Assembly: GCA_014379625.1 (NCBI GenBank)
Contig: JACMLJ010000051.1
Location: forward strand, 62,001-126,000
Reading direction: 5' to 3'
DNA: 64,000 bases
From: Ferruginibacter sp.
GTDB taxonomy: Bacteria > Bacteroidota > Bacteroidia > Chitinophagales > Chitinophagaceae
Below, one piece after another: positions 35,581 to 45,038 of the stretch. The number at the start of each line of letters is the position of its first letter. Position 1 is the first letter of the stretch. The notes below the pieces were generated by a model. That model made no database searches. It was not told where the DNA came from and saw only the letters and a list, made by a program, of their open reading frames with translations. Position numbers and translations under genes: made by a program.

Positions 35581-35911
35581 AATTACCTGGTATTTAAAAT
35601 TTAAAATGATACATGGTGCACAATCAATATAAAAATAATGGCTTTTTTCAGGGTTACAAAATTTATTGTGAAGCCTGACCCCGACACCCGCAGCCACCTG
35701 CGATTTAAGTGCAGTACAATCACAGGTTTGAAAGTTCATTAAAAATTAATCATATTTTTTTATTATTTTTCTGCCGTTTATGCTCGTTTGCCTGCAACGG
35801 ACAATTCAGTTAACGGGCTGACAATTCAACCCCTGCGAATACCTGCTGTTACCTGAAACGGGTGGAACAACTTGCATAGCGCTTCCATAATTTAACCTTA
35901 AAAAGCAGCGT
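35581..35911. other. divergent intergenic region without supported features
   Basis: About 330 bases between the DUF2126 gene and a divergent small gene. No clear promoter consensus, hairpin or coding frame was recognised. Confidence 0.45.
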
Positions 35912-36361
35912 ATGAAAAAAACAGTATTACTTCTTTTATTCCTGTCAGCAATATACCATTCAATCGCCCAGTCGGCAATGCCTGATACTACCCAACCGGC
36001 ATTAACCAAAGAAGATTACCTGGAAAAAAGCAAAAATAACAGGACCGGCGCCCTTGTTTCGTTAATAGGAGGTGGAACACTATTTATGATCGGGGGAATA
36101 GTGATGATAAACGACCTTAATAACAGCCTGGAAAATCTCTTTACCACCAATGAAACTAATACGAATGACGCACTGAGCGGCGCACTTGTTATCACGGGGA
36201 GCCTTGCAATGCTTGGCAGCATTCCATTATTTAAGGCTGCTTCAAAAAATAAACACAAAGCTTATTCAGTTTCTTTTAAAAATGAGCCGGCACTACAATT
36301 TCAGGGTAATACTGTATTTTACAAACCGGTTCCTTCCTTAAGCATGAAAATCAGGCTATGA
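35912..36361 (+). CDS. small exported/membrane protein of unknown function
   Basis: 149 aa. Signal peptide MKKTVLLLLFLSAIYHSIAQ, then a polar stretch and two hydrophobic helices: TGALVSLIGGGTLFMIGGIVMI (about 46-67) and ALVITGSLAMLGSIPLFKAA (about 92-111). The final 35 residues are basic and beta-rich (NKHKAYSVSFKNEPALQF). This layout is common for Bacteroidota envelope proteins of unknown role. No motif identifies a function. Confidence 0.7.
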   Translation: MKKTVLLLLFLSAIYHSIAQSAMPDTTQPALTKEDYLEKSKNNRTGALVSLIGGGTLFMIGGIVMINDLNNSLENLFTTNETNTNDALSGALVITGSLAMLGSIPLFKAASKNKHKAYSVSFKNEPALQFQGNTVFYKPVPSLSMKIRL

Positions 36362-36450
36362 AAATGAAAAGGTAAAAAACGGCTCGCCATTTTCATTAGA
36401 TATTTACGATTATTATCAGATACTATAAAAATTGCAGTATTACGTATTAC

Positions 36451-37920
36451 TTATAAGGCCGGTACCGGCAAGTGTAGCGAATCGTACACCAGCTCCACCG
36501 TTCTTTTATCTTCGGCCAAAATAAAAAGCTTATCATCTGCCTGGATCCGGGTGGAACCCACAGGGATAATATATTCGTTGTTTCTTTTAACGGTCATAAT
36601 CAGGGCCCCCTTCGGAAAATTGAGCTGCACTACCATTTTTCCAATTACTGTATTGCCGGGGGCAATTTCTACCTGCACTTTTTCCCTTTTTGAATTATCG
36701 GCTATCTCAAAATCAGTTCGCCGCCTGGCTTTGGATGGCACATCTAAGTGAAGCAGTTTTGCCACATAGGCAAGCGTGGTACCCTGCAGCAGTACGGAGC
36801 TTACTGAAATAAAGAACACAAGGTTAAAAATTATCTCCGCCTTTTCTATCCCCCTTATCAAAGGATAGGTTGCAAATACTATGGGTACGCCACCCCTGAG
36901 ACCTACCCAGGATAAAAAGATCTTACTCCTGGTATTGGATTTAAAAAAAGCAAGGCTGATAAAAACACCAACGGGCCTGGCCACGATAATCAGAAAGGCG
37001 GAGATCAATAGGCCCATACCAATCACCGGAATAATATGGGAAGGAAAGACAAGCAGACCCAGTGTTAAAAAAAGAGTGATCTGCATTAGCCATGCCTGGC
37101 CATCGTAAAACCTTATCAAACTTCGTTTATGAATGAAATTACTGTTGCCCAGGATGATGGCGGAAATATAAATAGCCAGAAATCCGTTTCCCCCGATGAA
37201 ATGTGTGGCCGAATAGGTAAGCATGGCGAGTGCGATTGTAAGCACAGGATATAAACCCTCTGTTTCCAGCCTTATATTATTGATCAGCCATACACTTGCC
37301 TTTCCCATCAGGTAACCTATTGCACCGCCAATAATAAATTCTTTTAAAAAAGAAACAACTAACCCATCAAAATCGACATTGCCCGTAGCAACAATAGTGG
37401 TTAAGGAAATGGTAAGAAAATAAGCCATCGGGTCATTGCTTCCACTTTCCAGTTCGAGTACAGGGCGCAGGTAGCCTTTTAAGCCAATCCCCTTATTACG
37501 CAGTATAGAAAACACAGCGGCGGCATCCGTAGCTGATACAATCGCTCCCAGCAATACACCTTCTGCCAGTGAAAAACCAAACGCAAGGTGAACAAACAGC
37601 CCTACAGAAAAAGCAGTTACAAAAACCCCAACTGTAGACAGCATTACGCCCTTCCAGAGTACTGGCGAAATTACTTTCCAGTTGGTATCCAGCCCTCCTG
37701 AAAAAAGGATGAAATTTAACGCTACAATGCCGATCAGTTGCGCCATTTCAGCGTTCTCAAAATGAATACCACCAATCCCTTCAGAGCCTGCAAGAATCCC
37801 CACGATCAAAAAGAAAATAAGCGTGGGTACTCCCAGTTTACTGGTGGTTTTGCCCGCAATGATACTGATCAGCAGCAATATGGACCCAATCAATAAAATA
37901 TTTCCTGCTTCGATTATCAT
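36451..37920 (-). CDS. potassium/proton antiporter (CPA1 family) with RCK C-terminal domain
   Basis: 489 aa with about 12 membrane helices and a cytosolic tail. The ion-path region has GAIVSATDAAAVFSILRNKG and LELESGSNDPMAYFLTISL, the conserved CPA1 acidic motifs, and LSWVGLRGGVPIVFATYPLI. Residues about 405-489 are a TrkA-C/RCK domain (VIGKMVVQLNFPKGALIMTVKRNNEYIIPVG...). This matches the NhaP2/CvrA-type K+/H+ antiporters, which export K+ and control turgor. It is convergent with the small exported protein. Confidence 0.9.
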   Translation of the reverse strand: MIIEAGNILLIGSILLLISIIAGKTTSKLGVPTLIFFLIVGILAGSEGIGGIHFENAEMAQLIGIVALNFILFSGGLDTNWKVISPVLWKGVMLSTVGVFVTAFSVGLFVHLAFGFSLAEGVLLGAIVSATDAAAVFSILRNKGIGLKGYLRPVLELESGSNDPMAYFLTISLTTIVATGNVDFDGLVVSFLKEFIIGGAIGYLMGKASVWLINNIRLETEGLYPVLTIALAMLTYSATHFIGGNGFLAIYISAIILGNSNFIHKRSLIRFYDGQAWLMQITLFLTLGLLVFPSHIIPVIGMGLLISAFLIIVARPVGVFISLAFFKSNTRSKIFLSWVGLRGGVPIVFATYPLIRGIEKAEIIFNLVFFISVSSVLLQGTTLAYVAKLLHLDVPSKARRRTDFEIADNSKREKVQVEIAPGNTVIGKMVVQLNFPKGALIMTVKRNNEYIIPVGSTRIQADDKLFILAEDKRTVELVYDSLHLPVPAL

Positions 37921-38370
37921 CAGCTTAACTGTTTTAAAAATTTAACCTGTAATTCTTTGCTTCGCCGGGCGCTTACCCTAGCTGGTAATAAATATGATAC
38001 GGGTTAATTACAAGGTTGCAGCATACAACATTAGCTTAACCAGGCATCCCATGAAATATTTATCATTCCAGGGCATCATTTCAACGGAATTAAACCTGCA
38101 ACTGAATCTTAGCGATGAGGATAAAAAAAAGAAAATAGCTATAAAGAAATTACCAGGAATTATGTGAAAGATAAATATAAAAAAGATATTTTTTTGTGCT
38201 GAAAATCTTTTAATTTAAGAAGAGGAGAGGCACGGGTTAATAACTCGTGAAACAGGGGGCTTTAAACCGTTTTGAAAATTGTATTACTAAGATACTTATA
38301 AATGCGAAAGAGAAATATGCGTCCCCAATCGGTTAATCCAATGCGTAAAGCGGCGAACATCAACCATTAA
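37921..38370. other. 450-bp intergenic region, no supported gene
   Basis: Contains one 38-codon frame from ATG 38051 (MKYLSFQGIISTELNLQL) with no family match or clear promoter, and nothing else of note. On present evidence it is non-coding DNA upstream of the antiporter gene. Confidence 0.5.
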
Positions 38371-39528
38371 CTAGTTTTTTCTTATTACCCTAAAAGGAGC
38401 ATAAGCCTCTGTTTCATCCCAGGTAAATTTAATAATCCCTCCATTCTTCGCAGGGTCAATAGTTATTGTGAATTGATCTGCCGATTGCGTTGCATTTCGC
38501 ACTTGCAAAGGAATCATTGCAAAATCTTTTGATCTGTTGGGTTCTGTGGGCCATTGTTTAAAATCAGTATTAAATATCAGGGTCCATCCATCTACACGGG
38601 GAATCGTATAGAGCCCGTACTCACCTTTAGGTATTTTTATTTCCCCAAATTGCACATCATACGGAAGATTTAATTTTGTAAGATCATTTGCTCCTGTCCG
38701 CCATACAGAATCGTAGGGGACTATTCCACCAAAAATTTTCCTGCCCCGTTTGAATGGCCTTCCATATGATAAGCGAATGGTATCCTTAGCAATTGCAAAA
38801 CTCAGTACAGCTTTCGGTGAAGGAATGCCAATTTTTGTTTTTTTTGACATTCGTTTTGCCAATTCGTCCACATTTATGGGAGCTAATTTTGTAACTATAT
38901 AATTCCATGGCGTTGCTGTGCCATCATAAGTTACTATTCTTCCTTCCGGGGTTGCTTTTATTTTTGCATATTCCAAAAAATCCCCACCAAAAACCAATGT
39001 ATCTCCATTTCCTTTTGAAACGGCTACATTCCTAATTCCTACATAATTATTAATCATGGTAATTGGCATACTTTGTTTGCCGGATTTCATCAACCGCATA
39101 CAATTCCATTCAATAAGTGATAAGGTGGGGGTCCATCCTCCTATAAAATCCATATTTTTTGCCGAACGTTTATTTATGTATTCCGTTTGCCAGTTCTGAC
39201 TGGAAGCAAACCAGGTACATGTATCATTCTCGCAATAAACGCCCTCAATGAATCCAGTTGTTTTATAGCTGCTATCCGGATTCATATACGACATCGTATA
39301 GTGCTTTATACTGCCATCCGGATAGAAATGAAAATCAAAAACGCCGACCTGATCCCTGGGATAACGAAGAAAAGCTTTTCCGTATAGGTGATTGGGAAGC
39401 AGATTGTAGGTTTCAACTATTACGGTATCTGTGCCAAGTGTGGCCACAAAAGACGCCGTAACAGGCTGCTGTCCGAACGATCTCATGGTGAAGTACCCCA
39501 TCAATATTAAAAGTGCATTTATTTTCAT
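38371..39528 (-). CDS. exported DUF2911 protein
   Basis: 385 aa with signal peptide MKINALLILMGYFTMRSFGQ. Residues about 215-385 are the DUF2911 domain: LSYGRPFKRGRKIFGGIVPYDSVWRTGANDLTKLNLPYDVQFG, IPKGEYGLYTIP and WTLIFNTDFKQW, with a C-terminal GGIIKFTWDETEAYAPFRV. The N-terminal half is a separate beta-rich domain with no name I recognise. DUF2911 proteins are abundant in Bacteroidota envelopes; their role is unknown. Confidence 0.87.
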   Translation of the reverse strand: MKINALLILMGYFTMRSFGQQPVTASFVATLGTDTVIVETYNLLPNHLYGKAFLRYPRDQVGVFDFHFYPDGSIKHYTMSYMNPDSSYKTTGFIEGVYCENDTCTWFASSQNWQTEYINKRSAKNMDFIGGWTPTLSLIEWNCMRLMKSGKQSMPITMINNYVGIRNVAVSKGNGDTLVFGGDFLEYAKIKATPEGRIVTYDGTATPWNYIVTKLAPINVDELAKRMSKKTKIGIPSPKAVLSFAIAKDTIRLSYGRPFKRGRKIFGGIVPYDSVWRTGANDLTKLNLPYDVQFGEIKIPKGEYGLYTIPRVDGWTLIFNTDFKQWPTEPNRSKDFAMIPLQVRNATQSADQFTITIDPAKNGGIIKFTWDETEAYAPFRVIRKN

Positions 39529-39644
39529 TGGTAAAATGCTATGAGTAATAAATGTAGTGAATTAGTTTTATGACTCAAAGCTACAATTACCGCTAACTTA
39601 AACATTGTGCGCCAGGGCGATAAAAATTTTTTCATCTTCCCCAT

Positions 39645-39678
39645 AAAAAAACCTGCCACTGATTAACAATGGCAGGTT
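39645..39678 (-). terminator. intrinsic terminator of the large T9SS cargo gene
   Basis: On the minus strand AACCTGCCA and TGGCAGGTT form a 9-bp perfect stem with an 11-base loop (39650-39678), followed by seven Ts (39651-39645). It lies 18 bases after the stop at 39696. Confidence 0.85.
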
Positions 39679-39695
39679 ACGCTTATAAAATCGCT

Positions 39696-42600
39696 CTATA
39701 GTTTCGTAATCTTAACAGTATGCGATTGGTTATCGGCCATGTAACGAAGGGTGTACATTCCCGCCGGCATTGCGCTTATATCAATTACTGTTTGCGGCGT
39801 GGTTAAGCTTAGCTTTTTTAATACCCTGCCGTTCATGTCAACAATTTCTACCCTTGTGTTCATCCATTGCTGACCGCTCGCCCTGATGGTTAGCTGGTCT
39901 TTTACAAGGTTCGGGTAAACCTGTATCATTGCTGCCGTAGCCTTTACCGAAGCGGTTACAACCGGCGAATAAGAAATGCTCCCGGAAACATGTTTTAACT
40001 TCAGCCGGTAATAGGTTAGCCCCGGGTAAGGTTGTTCATCCCAATAGCTGTAGGCAGATGGCCGGCCATTGGAAGCCACCGTGGTAACGTAGTTAAATAC
40101 AGCGCCATTATTACTTTTTTCAATCTCAAATACATCACCCTTATCTTCACCCGAGGTGTTCCAGTCTACCCGGTTGCGGGCCCCGGAATTTACTGCCTTG
40201 ATACCGGCCAGCGTGATATCTAAAACAGACGCATCTATTGAATAAAACGAGAGCGTGGAAGATACTTCGTTGGCAAGGACCACAATTGGAACGCCTGTTG
40301 GAGAATTAGCCGCCGAAATATAAATAATACCCTCGGCCCCGTTATCTCCTCCATAAGTGGCCAGCGTTCTGGTGTTTTTATAATCAACAAAAACCGGGCT
40401 TGCAGGATTGGTGATATCATACACCATACAGCCGCCAATTCTTTCCAATGCCACAAAAGCAAAGGTCTTTCCAAGAATTTCAGCAATGGTAACACCTTCG
40501 GGCTCGGGACCTTTATCATCGCTCCGGTTTTTGAGGGTATTGTTCGCATTACTCGCATTGAAAATAGCGCCAAACACTGGGTGCTTTGCGGTAATAAGTT
40601 CCAGGTCTTCGCCACTATCCCAAACCAATGCCCCGGTAGCAGCGTTCCATATAGAAAAAGAGCGGGAGCCAAATGCATGGACCTCATCAAAGTCTCCATC
40701 ACCATCGGTATCTCCCGAAGCAGTGGTAACATTGAGCCTGCCAATATTTGCCTTTAGTGCATCCGCATAAGGAAAAACAACAGGATCTAAAAGATATGAT
40801 GAAGAACTAACCCTCAGTATTTCCGAATAGGCACTATATTCTCTTGCGTCACCTTCGTTGGCCGTTACAAGATAAGTTTGACCACCGATTGAATAGGACG
40901 CAATGGCATCAGGCATATACAAACCTTTTACCGGCCACCGGGCTATTTCAACAGTGGTGCCCTGGTCACTTATATCCAATGCGTTCCCGCTAATATTATG
41001 GTCTTTTGTTCCCAATGCACGGATGGCTGTTACCGTACTTGTTGCAATGTTTACCACCGCAATGGCATTATTTTCCTGGCAGGTAACCCAGGCTGTTAGT
41101 CCATCGGCCGAGAGGGTAATATACTCGGGCTCCATATCCTGCGCAACCGTAGGGTTATTTAAACCAAATATTCGTACACCGGCTGCTTTTAAACTGGTTG
41201 CCTGCCCATTGAATGAGCTAAAACCTGCGGTGGTAACATTGGCCTGCGTTACCCCTGCTACACCACCTGAAATGTCAACGATGGTGATCGACCCCTCGGG
41301 GTCAACTGCATAATCAGTTCTAGGCTGGCCCTCATTGGCCGTCAACACTTTTGTACCGGCAGGATTGAAGGTGATCATATCCGGCATGGCGCCTGCATTT
41401 ACCTGGCTGATAAATGCCCCGTTTACATCAAAGAACACTACTTTACCCGGTAACTCCGGTATTGCATTTTCTATAGCGGCGGCAACGATACCATTTTTTA
41501 CCGCAACAGAATTGATATTTCCGTAGGCTGTAAGAGAGATAGAACTAATAAGGGAGGCGGCTGACGGGTTGCTGAAGTTCACAATGTCGAGCTTAGCCGC
41601 CAGCGAGTTGGCAATAAACAAACGCTGCGATACCGGGTCATGTGCTACGATCTCCGCTGAATTAGGGCCTGCCACTCCGTTACTAAAAGAAGCAATATGA
41701 TTGAGGGTAATGGTTTGGGCCGCAGTTGGCGCCTGCTTATCATCATCGGTGATTACCACCGTAAAATGATTTACCGCGGCAGCAGGCAATACAATATTTA
41801 CCGGGCTGGTGAAACGCACAATAAAATACTCCGCGTTCTCCGGTAAAGCATCATTGTTGATAGTGATTTTGATGGTGTCATTCACATTGTTGGCATTTGC
41901 CGCCCAGTTAAATTGCAGGGATGCCGGTAAGGTAAAATCGCTGCCACTGGTAGTGGTGGATAAGGGCAATAACTCAATATCAATGGATGAAGGGAGGGCG
42001 CCACCACCCTGCAGGTTAGCGATGATATTTACGGTAGTGGCATTTTCAGTGATGCTTGTTTTAACACCCACAAAACTCACATTGGCATTGGTGGGGGTAT
42101 AAGGAGGTGCCGGATATACACCGGGCGTGGCCCTCACTGTACCTTGCGCAGGCTGTGGTGTCACCGGGTTTTGTGGTACAATCCAGTTGGCGCCGATATT
42201 GTTATCATTTGCGGCAGCATTCAATTCAAATGAGTATCCATAAACACCTACGGGTGCGGCTGGCCATCCATTCGTGCCAACAAAATAAGCAACACTGTCT
42301 ACAACCTGGTTGAGTGAATTACGAATAACGAGAATATCATTTGATGCTCCCAGGCCATTTAATATGGTATAAACCGGCGAAACATTTAAGGTGGTGGAGG
42401 CAGTACCCGGACTGGTAGCAAAAACCGCCTTAGCGCCTGCTGCAAGGGTCACTTCGGGGAAATTGCCTGTTGTGCCGTCTGTCCATTTCAGCCCCCCAAG
42501 GTTTATTGCACCCGCGCCCGCATTATATACTTCAATCATTTCAATATCGTTGGGCGAATGAATAATTTCAGTAATAACCAGGTTGGGGATGGATACGTTG

Positions 42601-43544
42601 AATACAACATTGAAGTTTGCGGAAGCCATTGTATTTGTAGCCAAGTCCTGCACGCCTGACACAGTAAGCGTGTAGGGTTGTCCGTTAACTAAGGCATTGT
42701 GTGCCAGGAATACGGTGTCACCAGTTGCTGATAAGGTTGCACCGGTAACAACAAGAGAAGGGCTAAACGAATAATTGGCAATGTTTGTAGCAGTTGCACC
42801 ACTTACCATCTCACTAAATTTAACAAAAGAACCGGTTGACGAATTAACCTGGAAGGATTGCGCCACAGGGGCGGTAATATCGCCGCCACCGGTGGTTGTT
42901 CCTTTTATAGTGACCATATCGAAACGCCAGGTACCGGTAGTGGCATAACTGCTGGTGGTGGTTGCGGCCACGTAGATACTGGTAGCCGGCCGAAAGGATG
43001 ACACAATCCTGAAACCCGCGTTTGCATTATTATTCAAAGTTGTAATAGCACTAAAGTTATAAGCCCTGTTATTTACAAAAACATCGCCTGCCATGGTTGA
43101 GTCTTCAATAAAATCAACCCATACCGGTGTGGTAGCGGAAATATTGGTAGTGTATTGCACCGTGAAATGTTTTGGACCGGTATTGCTATGCCGCAGGTCA
43201 AAACTGATGTTGATATTTTGGAAACCTGTGGTAGCAGCTCCAAACTGAAGCCCCGAAAATTTTGGATTCGTTCCCTGCGCAGGCCAGCCGGTTAATCCCA
43301 ACCCTGTATTATCTGTTGCGGCAGGATCAGTAGAACCGGTACCCGAGTTGAATGTGGTAGTGGTTACATTAACGGAAGCAAGTGACCCCGCACCTAACGA
43401 GGGGGCATTGGAACCGGTACTGGTGCTTGCATCCGCGGGAACAGAATTAAAATTCCATTGGGTAATTACCGTTTGGGCTTCTATGCTTTGTACCAATGTA
43501 AGCAGTAAGACTGAAAAAAGAAAAAGAGTAAAGTTTTTATGCAT
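39696..43544 (-). CDS. T9SS-secreted multidomain choice-of-anchor I protein
   Basis: 1282 aa from ATG 43544. Signal peptide MHKNFTLFLFSVLLLTLVQS. In order: an N-terminal jelly-roll-like domain (ITQWNFNSVPA, FDLRHSNTGPKHFTVQY), a SbsA/Big-like segment near 225-320, a lamin-tail domain (NLVITEIIHSPNDIEMIEVYNAGAG), a Calx-beta-like domain around 500-620, the choice-of-anchor I propeller (LNHIASFSNGVAGPNSAEIVAHD, ITFNPAGTKVLTANEGQP, PEGVTIAEILGKTFAFVALE), and a type A T9SS sorting domain (IQVYPNLVKDQL, DMNGRVLKKL, MPAGMYTLRY). It should be secreted and anchored on the cell surface; the propeller may have phosphoesterase-like activity, but that is not proven. Confidence 0.9.
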   Translation of the reverse strand: MHKNFTLFLFSVLLLTLVQSIEAQTVITQWNFNSVPADASTSTGSNAPSLGAGSLASVNVTTTTFNSGTGSTDPAATDNTGLGLTGWPAQGTNPKFSGLQFGAATTGFQNINISFDLRHSNTGPKHFTVQYTTNISATTPVWVDFIEDSTMAGDVFVNNRAYNFSAITTLNNNANAGFRIVSSFRPATSIYVAATTTSSYATTGTWRFDMVTIKGTTTGGGDITAPVAQSFQVNSSTGSFVKFSEMVSGATATNIANYSFSPSLVVTGATLSATGDTVFLAHNALVNGQPYTLTVSGVQDLATNTMASANFNVVFNVSIPNLVITEIIHSPNDIEMIEVYNAGAGAINLGGLKWTDGTTGNFPEVTLAAGAKAVFATSPGTASTTLNVSPVYTILNGLGASNDILVIRNSLNQVVDSVAYFVGTNGWPAAPVGVYGYSFELNAAANDNNIGANWIVPQNPVTPQPAQGTVRATPGVYPAPPYTPTNANVSFVGVKTSITENATTVNIIANLQGGGALPSSIDIELLPLSTTTSGSDFTLPASLQFNWAANANNVNDTIKITINNDALPENAEYFIVRFTSPVNIVLPAAAVNHFTVVITDDDKQAPTAAQTITLNHIASFSNGVAGPNSAEIVAHDPVSQRLFIANSLAAKLDIVNFSNPSAASLISSISLTAYGNINSVAVKNGIVAAAIENAIPELPGKVVFFDVNGAFISQVNAGAMPDMITFNPAGTKVLTANEGQPRTDYAVDPEGSITIVDISGGVAGVTQANVTTAGFSSFNGQATSLKAAGVRIFGLNNPTVAQDMEPEYITLSADGLTAWVTCQENNAIAVVNIATSTVTAIRALGTKDHNISGNALDISDQGTTVEIARWPVKGLYMPDAIASYSIGGQTYLVTANEGDAREYSAYSEILRVSSSSYLLDPVVFPYADALKANIGRLNVTTASGDTDGDGDFDEVHAFGSRSFSIWNAATGALVWDSGEDLELITAKHPVFGAIFNASNANNTLKNRSDDKGPEPEGVTIAEILGKTFAFVALERIGGCMVYDITNPASPVFVDYKNTRTLATYGGDNGAEGIIYISAANSPTGVPIVVLANEVSSTLSFYSIDASVLDITLAGIKAVNSGARNRVDWNTSGEDKGDVFEIEKSNNGAVFNYVTTVASNGRPSAYSYWDEQPYPGLTYYRLKLKHVSGSISYSPVVTASVKATAAMIQVYPNLVKDQLTIRASGQQWMNTRVEIVDMNGRVLKKLSLTTPQTVIDISAMPAGMYTLRYMADNQSHTVKITKL

Positions 43545-43752
43545 ATCCGGGAGTTTAGGCTGCAAAAATGCCTTGCATCTTTAGACTATATATTAATTAT
43601 AGATTATATTAACATGAAGAAATAATGAATAAATTGTAATTTTTTAATTTTGACAGAGAAGTTTGCATTTTTTTTTGTATATGACCTGAAAACTATTAAC
43701 ACAGATTAACCGGCGATGAACCAACATTCATTTATGCGATTCCCGATGCACC

Positions 43753-44778
43753 TCACAATACCACATCTGCCGTAAGCGGGTAATGATCGCTTGAATGTTT
43801 GTAAGGGGCTTCATAAATAAACCCTTCCGCCAGTTTTTTATGAGCAACAGCATTGATAACCCAGTTGGCAAACTGGCGGCTATACAAAATATGGTCGATC
43901 CATTCATCGTGGTACATGTTATTAAACAGCATGTCGCGGAAACTGGTGGTTACAATTTTTTCGAAGCGCATATTCTTGCGGTCATTTTCGGAGAGACTGT
44001 CGAACAATGCATTGCCCATGGTAAGTTTGGGAAACCATACATTACCCATCAGCCGTTCAATACCGCTTCCCAAAATTTTCCGCTCGCTGGCATCCATGCC
44101 GGGCCCGTCATTTATATCGCCACACACAATTAACGGAATACCCTGTGTAGTTGTATCGGTAAGGTAAGCGTCTAAAAACTCCTGGCGGATCCGGGAAGCC
44201 TGGGCGAATATTTTCCGGCGGTTGGCATCGGCGTTCTCCCACCACCTGCTCCATTCCAATGCGCTGGCCACCAGCTTACTTTTCAGGTGAAGTCCCATAA
44301 TACGCAATTGTTTACCATCTGCTGCATGAACGGAAGCATAAAGCGGGCTTCGTTCAAACCTGTACACTTCACTAATTCCATCATCTTCCAGGTCCATCCG
44401 CCATTCTGTAAAAGCCTGTTGGAGCAGGGTGTCAAAACCTACTAAGGCGGGGTTGGCAAACTTGCCGGTATCTGTACGCAAGGCCAAACCAATGCACTGC
44501 GACATACCGGGCGATCTTTGTACATGCCCGATCCATGTTCCGGGCAAATCGCTGTTCAAAAACAATTGCCATTCGGCAGTTTCGTTGGGTGTTTCCACCC
44601 CCACCAATATATCCGGATTTAATTCGGTGATTATTTTGGCGAGCCCCTTCCTGCGCTGTATCACCGTGGAGCCCGGCGTATGAAAAGCCACCGCGTTATC
44701 AGGCTTGAATGTATGATCGGTATTGAACAGGTCGTTCATCCATTCCATGTTCCATACCATTAGTTTAAGCGTTGCCAT
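43753..44778 (-). CDS. endonuclease/exonuclease/phosphatase-family protein
   Basis: 341 aa, no signal peptide from ATG 44778 (MATLKLMVWNMEWMNDLF). EEP-fold motifs are visible: VWNMEW with the metal-binding asparagine, ELNPDILVGVETPNE with the catalytic Glu, MGLHLKSKLVA, IVCGDINDGPG and SSDHYPLTADVVL with the terminal His. The metal site is complete. Its substrate (nucleic acid, lipid or sugar phosphate) is not clear. It is a single-gene unit between the large T9SS cargo gene and the divergent lyase gene. Confidence 0.88.
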   Translation of the reverse strand: MATLKLMVWNMEWMNDLFNTDHTFKPDNAVAFHTPGSTVIQRRKGLAKIITELNPDILVGVETPNETAEWQLFLNSDLPGTWIGHVQRSPGMSQCIGLALRTDTGKFANPALVGFDTLLQQAFTEWRMDLEDDGISEVYRFERSPLYASVHAADGKQLRIMGLHLKSKLVASALEWSRWWENADANRRKIFAQASRIRQEFLDAYLTDTTTQGIPLIVCGDINDGPGMDASERKILGSGIERLMGNVWFPKLTMGNALFDSLSENDRKNMRFEKIVTTSFRDMLFNNMYHDEWIDHILYSRQFANWVINAVAHKKLAEGFIYEAPYKHSSDHYPLTADVVL

Positions 44779-45038
44779 ACCTATAAATTTAGCTGTCAAA
44801 ATACAACATGGAAATTTTAAAAACGAATGATTTTATTTGTGGGTAAAATTGAAGGGATTGTATACCGGGTTTCATTAAAAAAAGGGCAACAATCAATGCA
44901 TGGAAATGCCAAAACATGTGGCATACAATTTCCTTTTTTAAAGCAAGCTGAGCAGGGGATCGATACTGCATAAACTATTGTTAGCATATAATTGTACCTT
45001 AGACTGCTCAATAGCTTTATTAAAATACCGATTGAAAT

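Noticed and set aside
38051-38167. 38-codon frame between antiporter and DUF2911 genes
   Set aside because: No promoter, no homologue recognised, low-complexity lysine run; length is within chance for this A/T-rich DNA.
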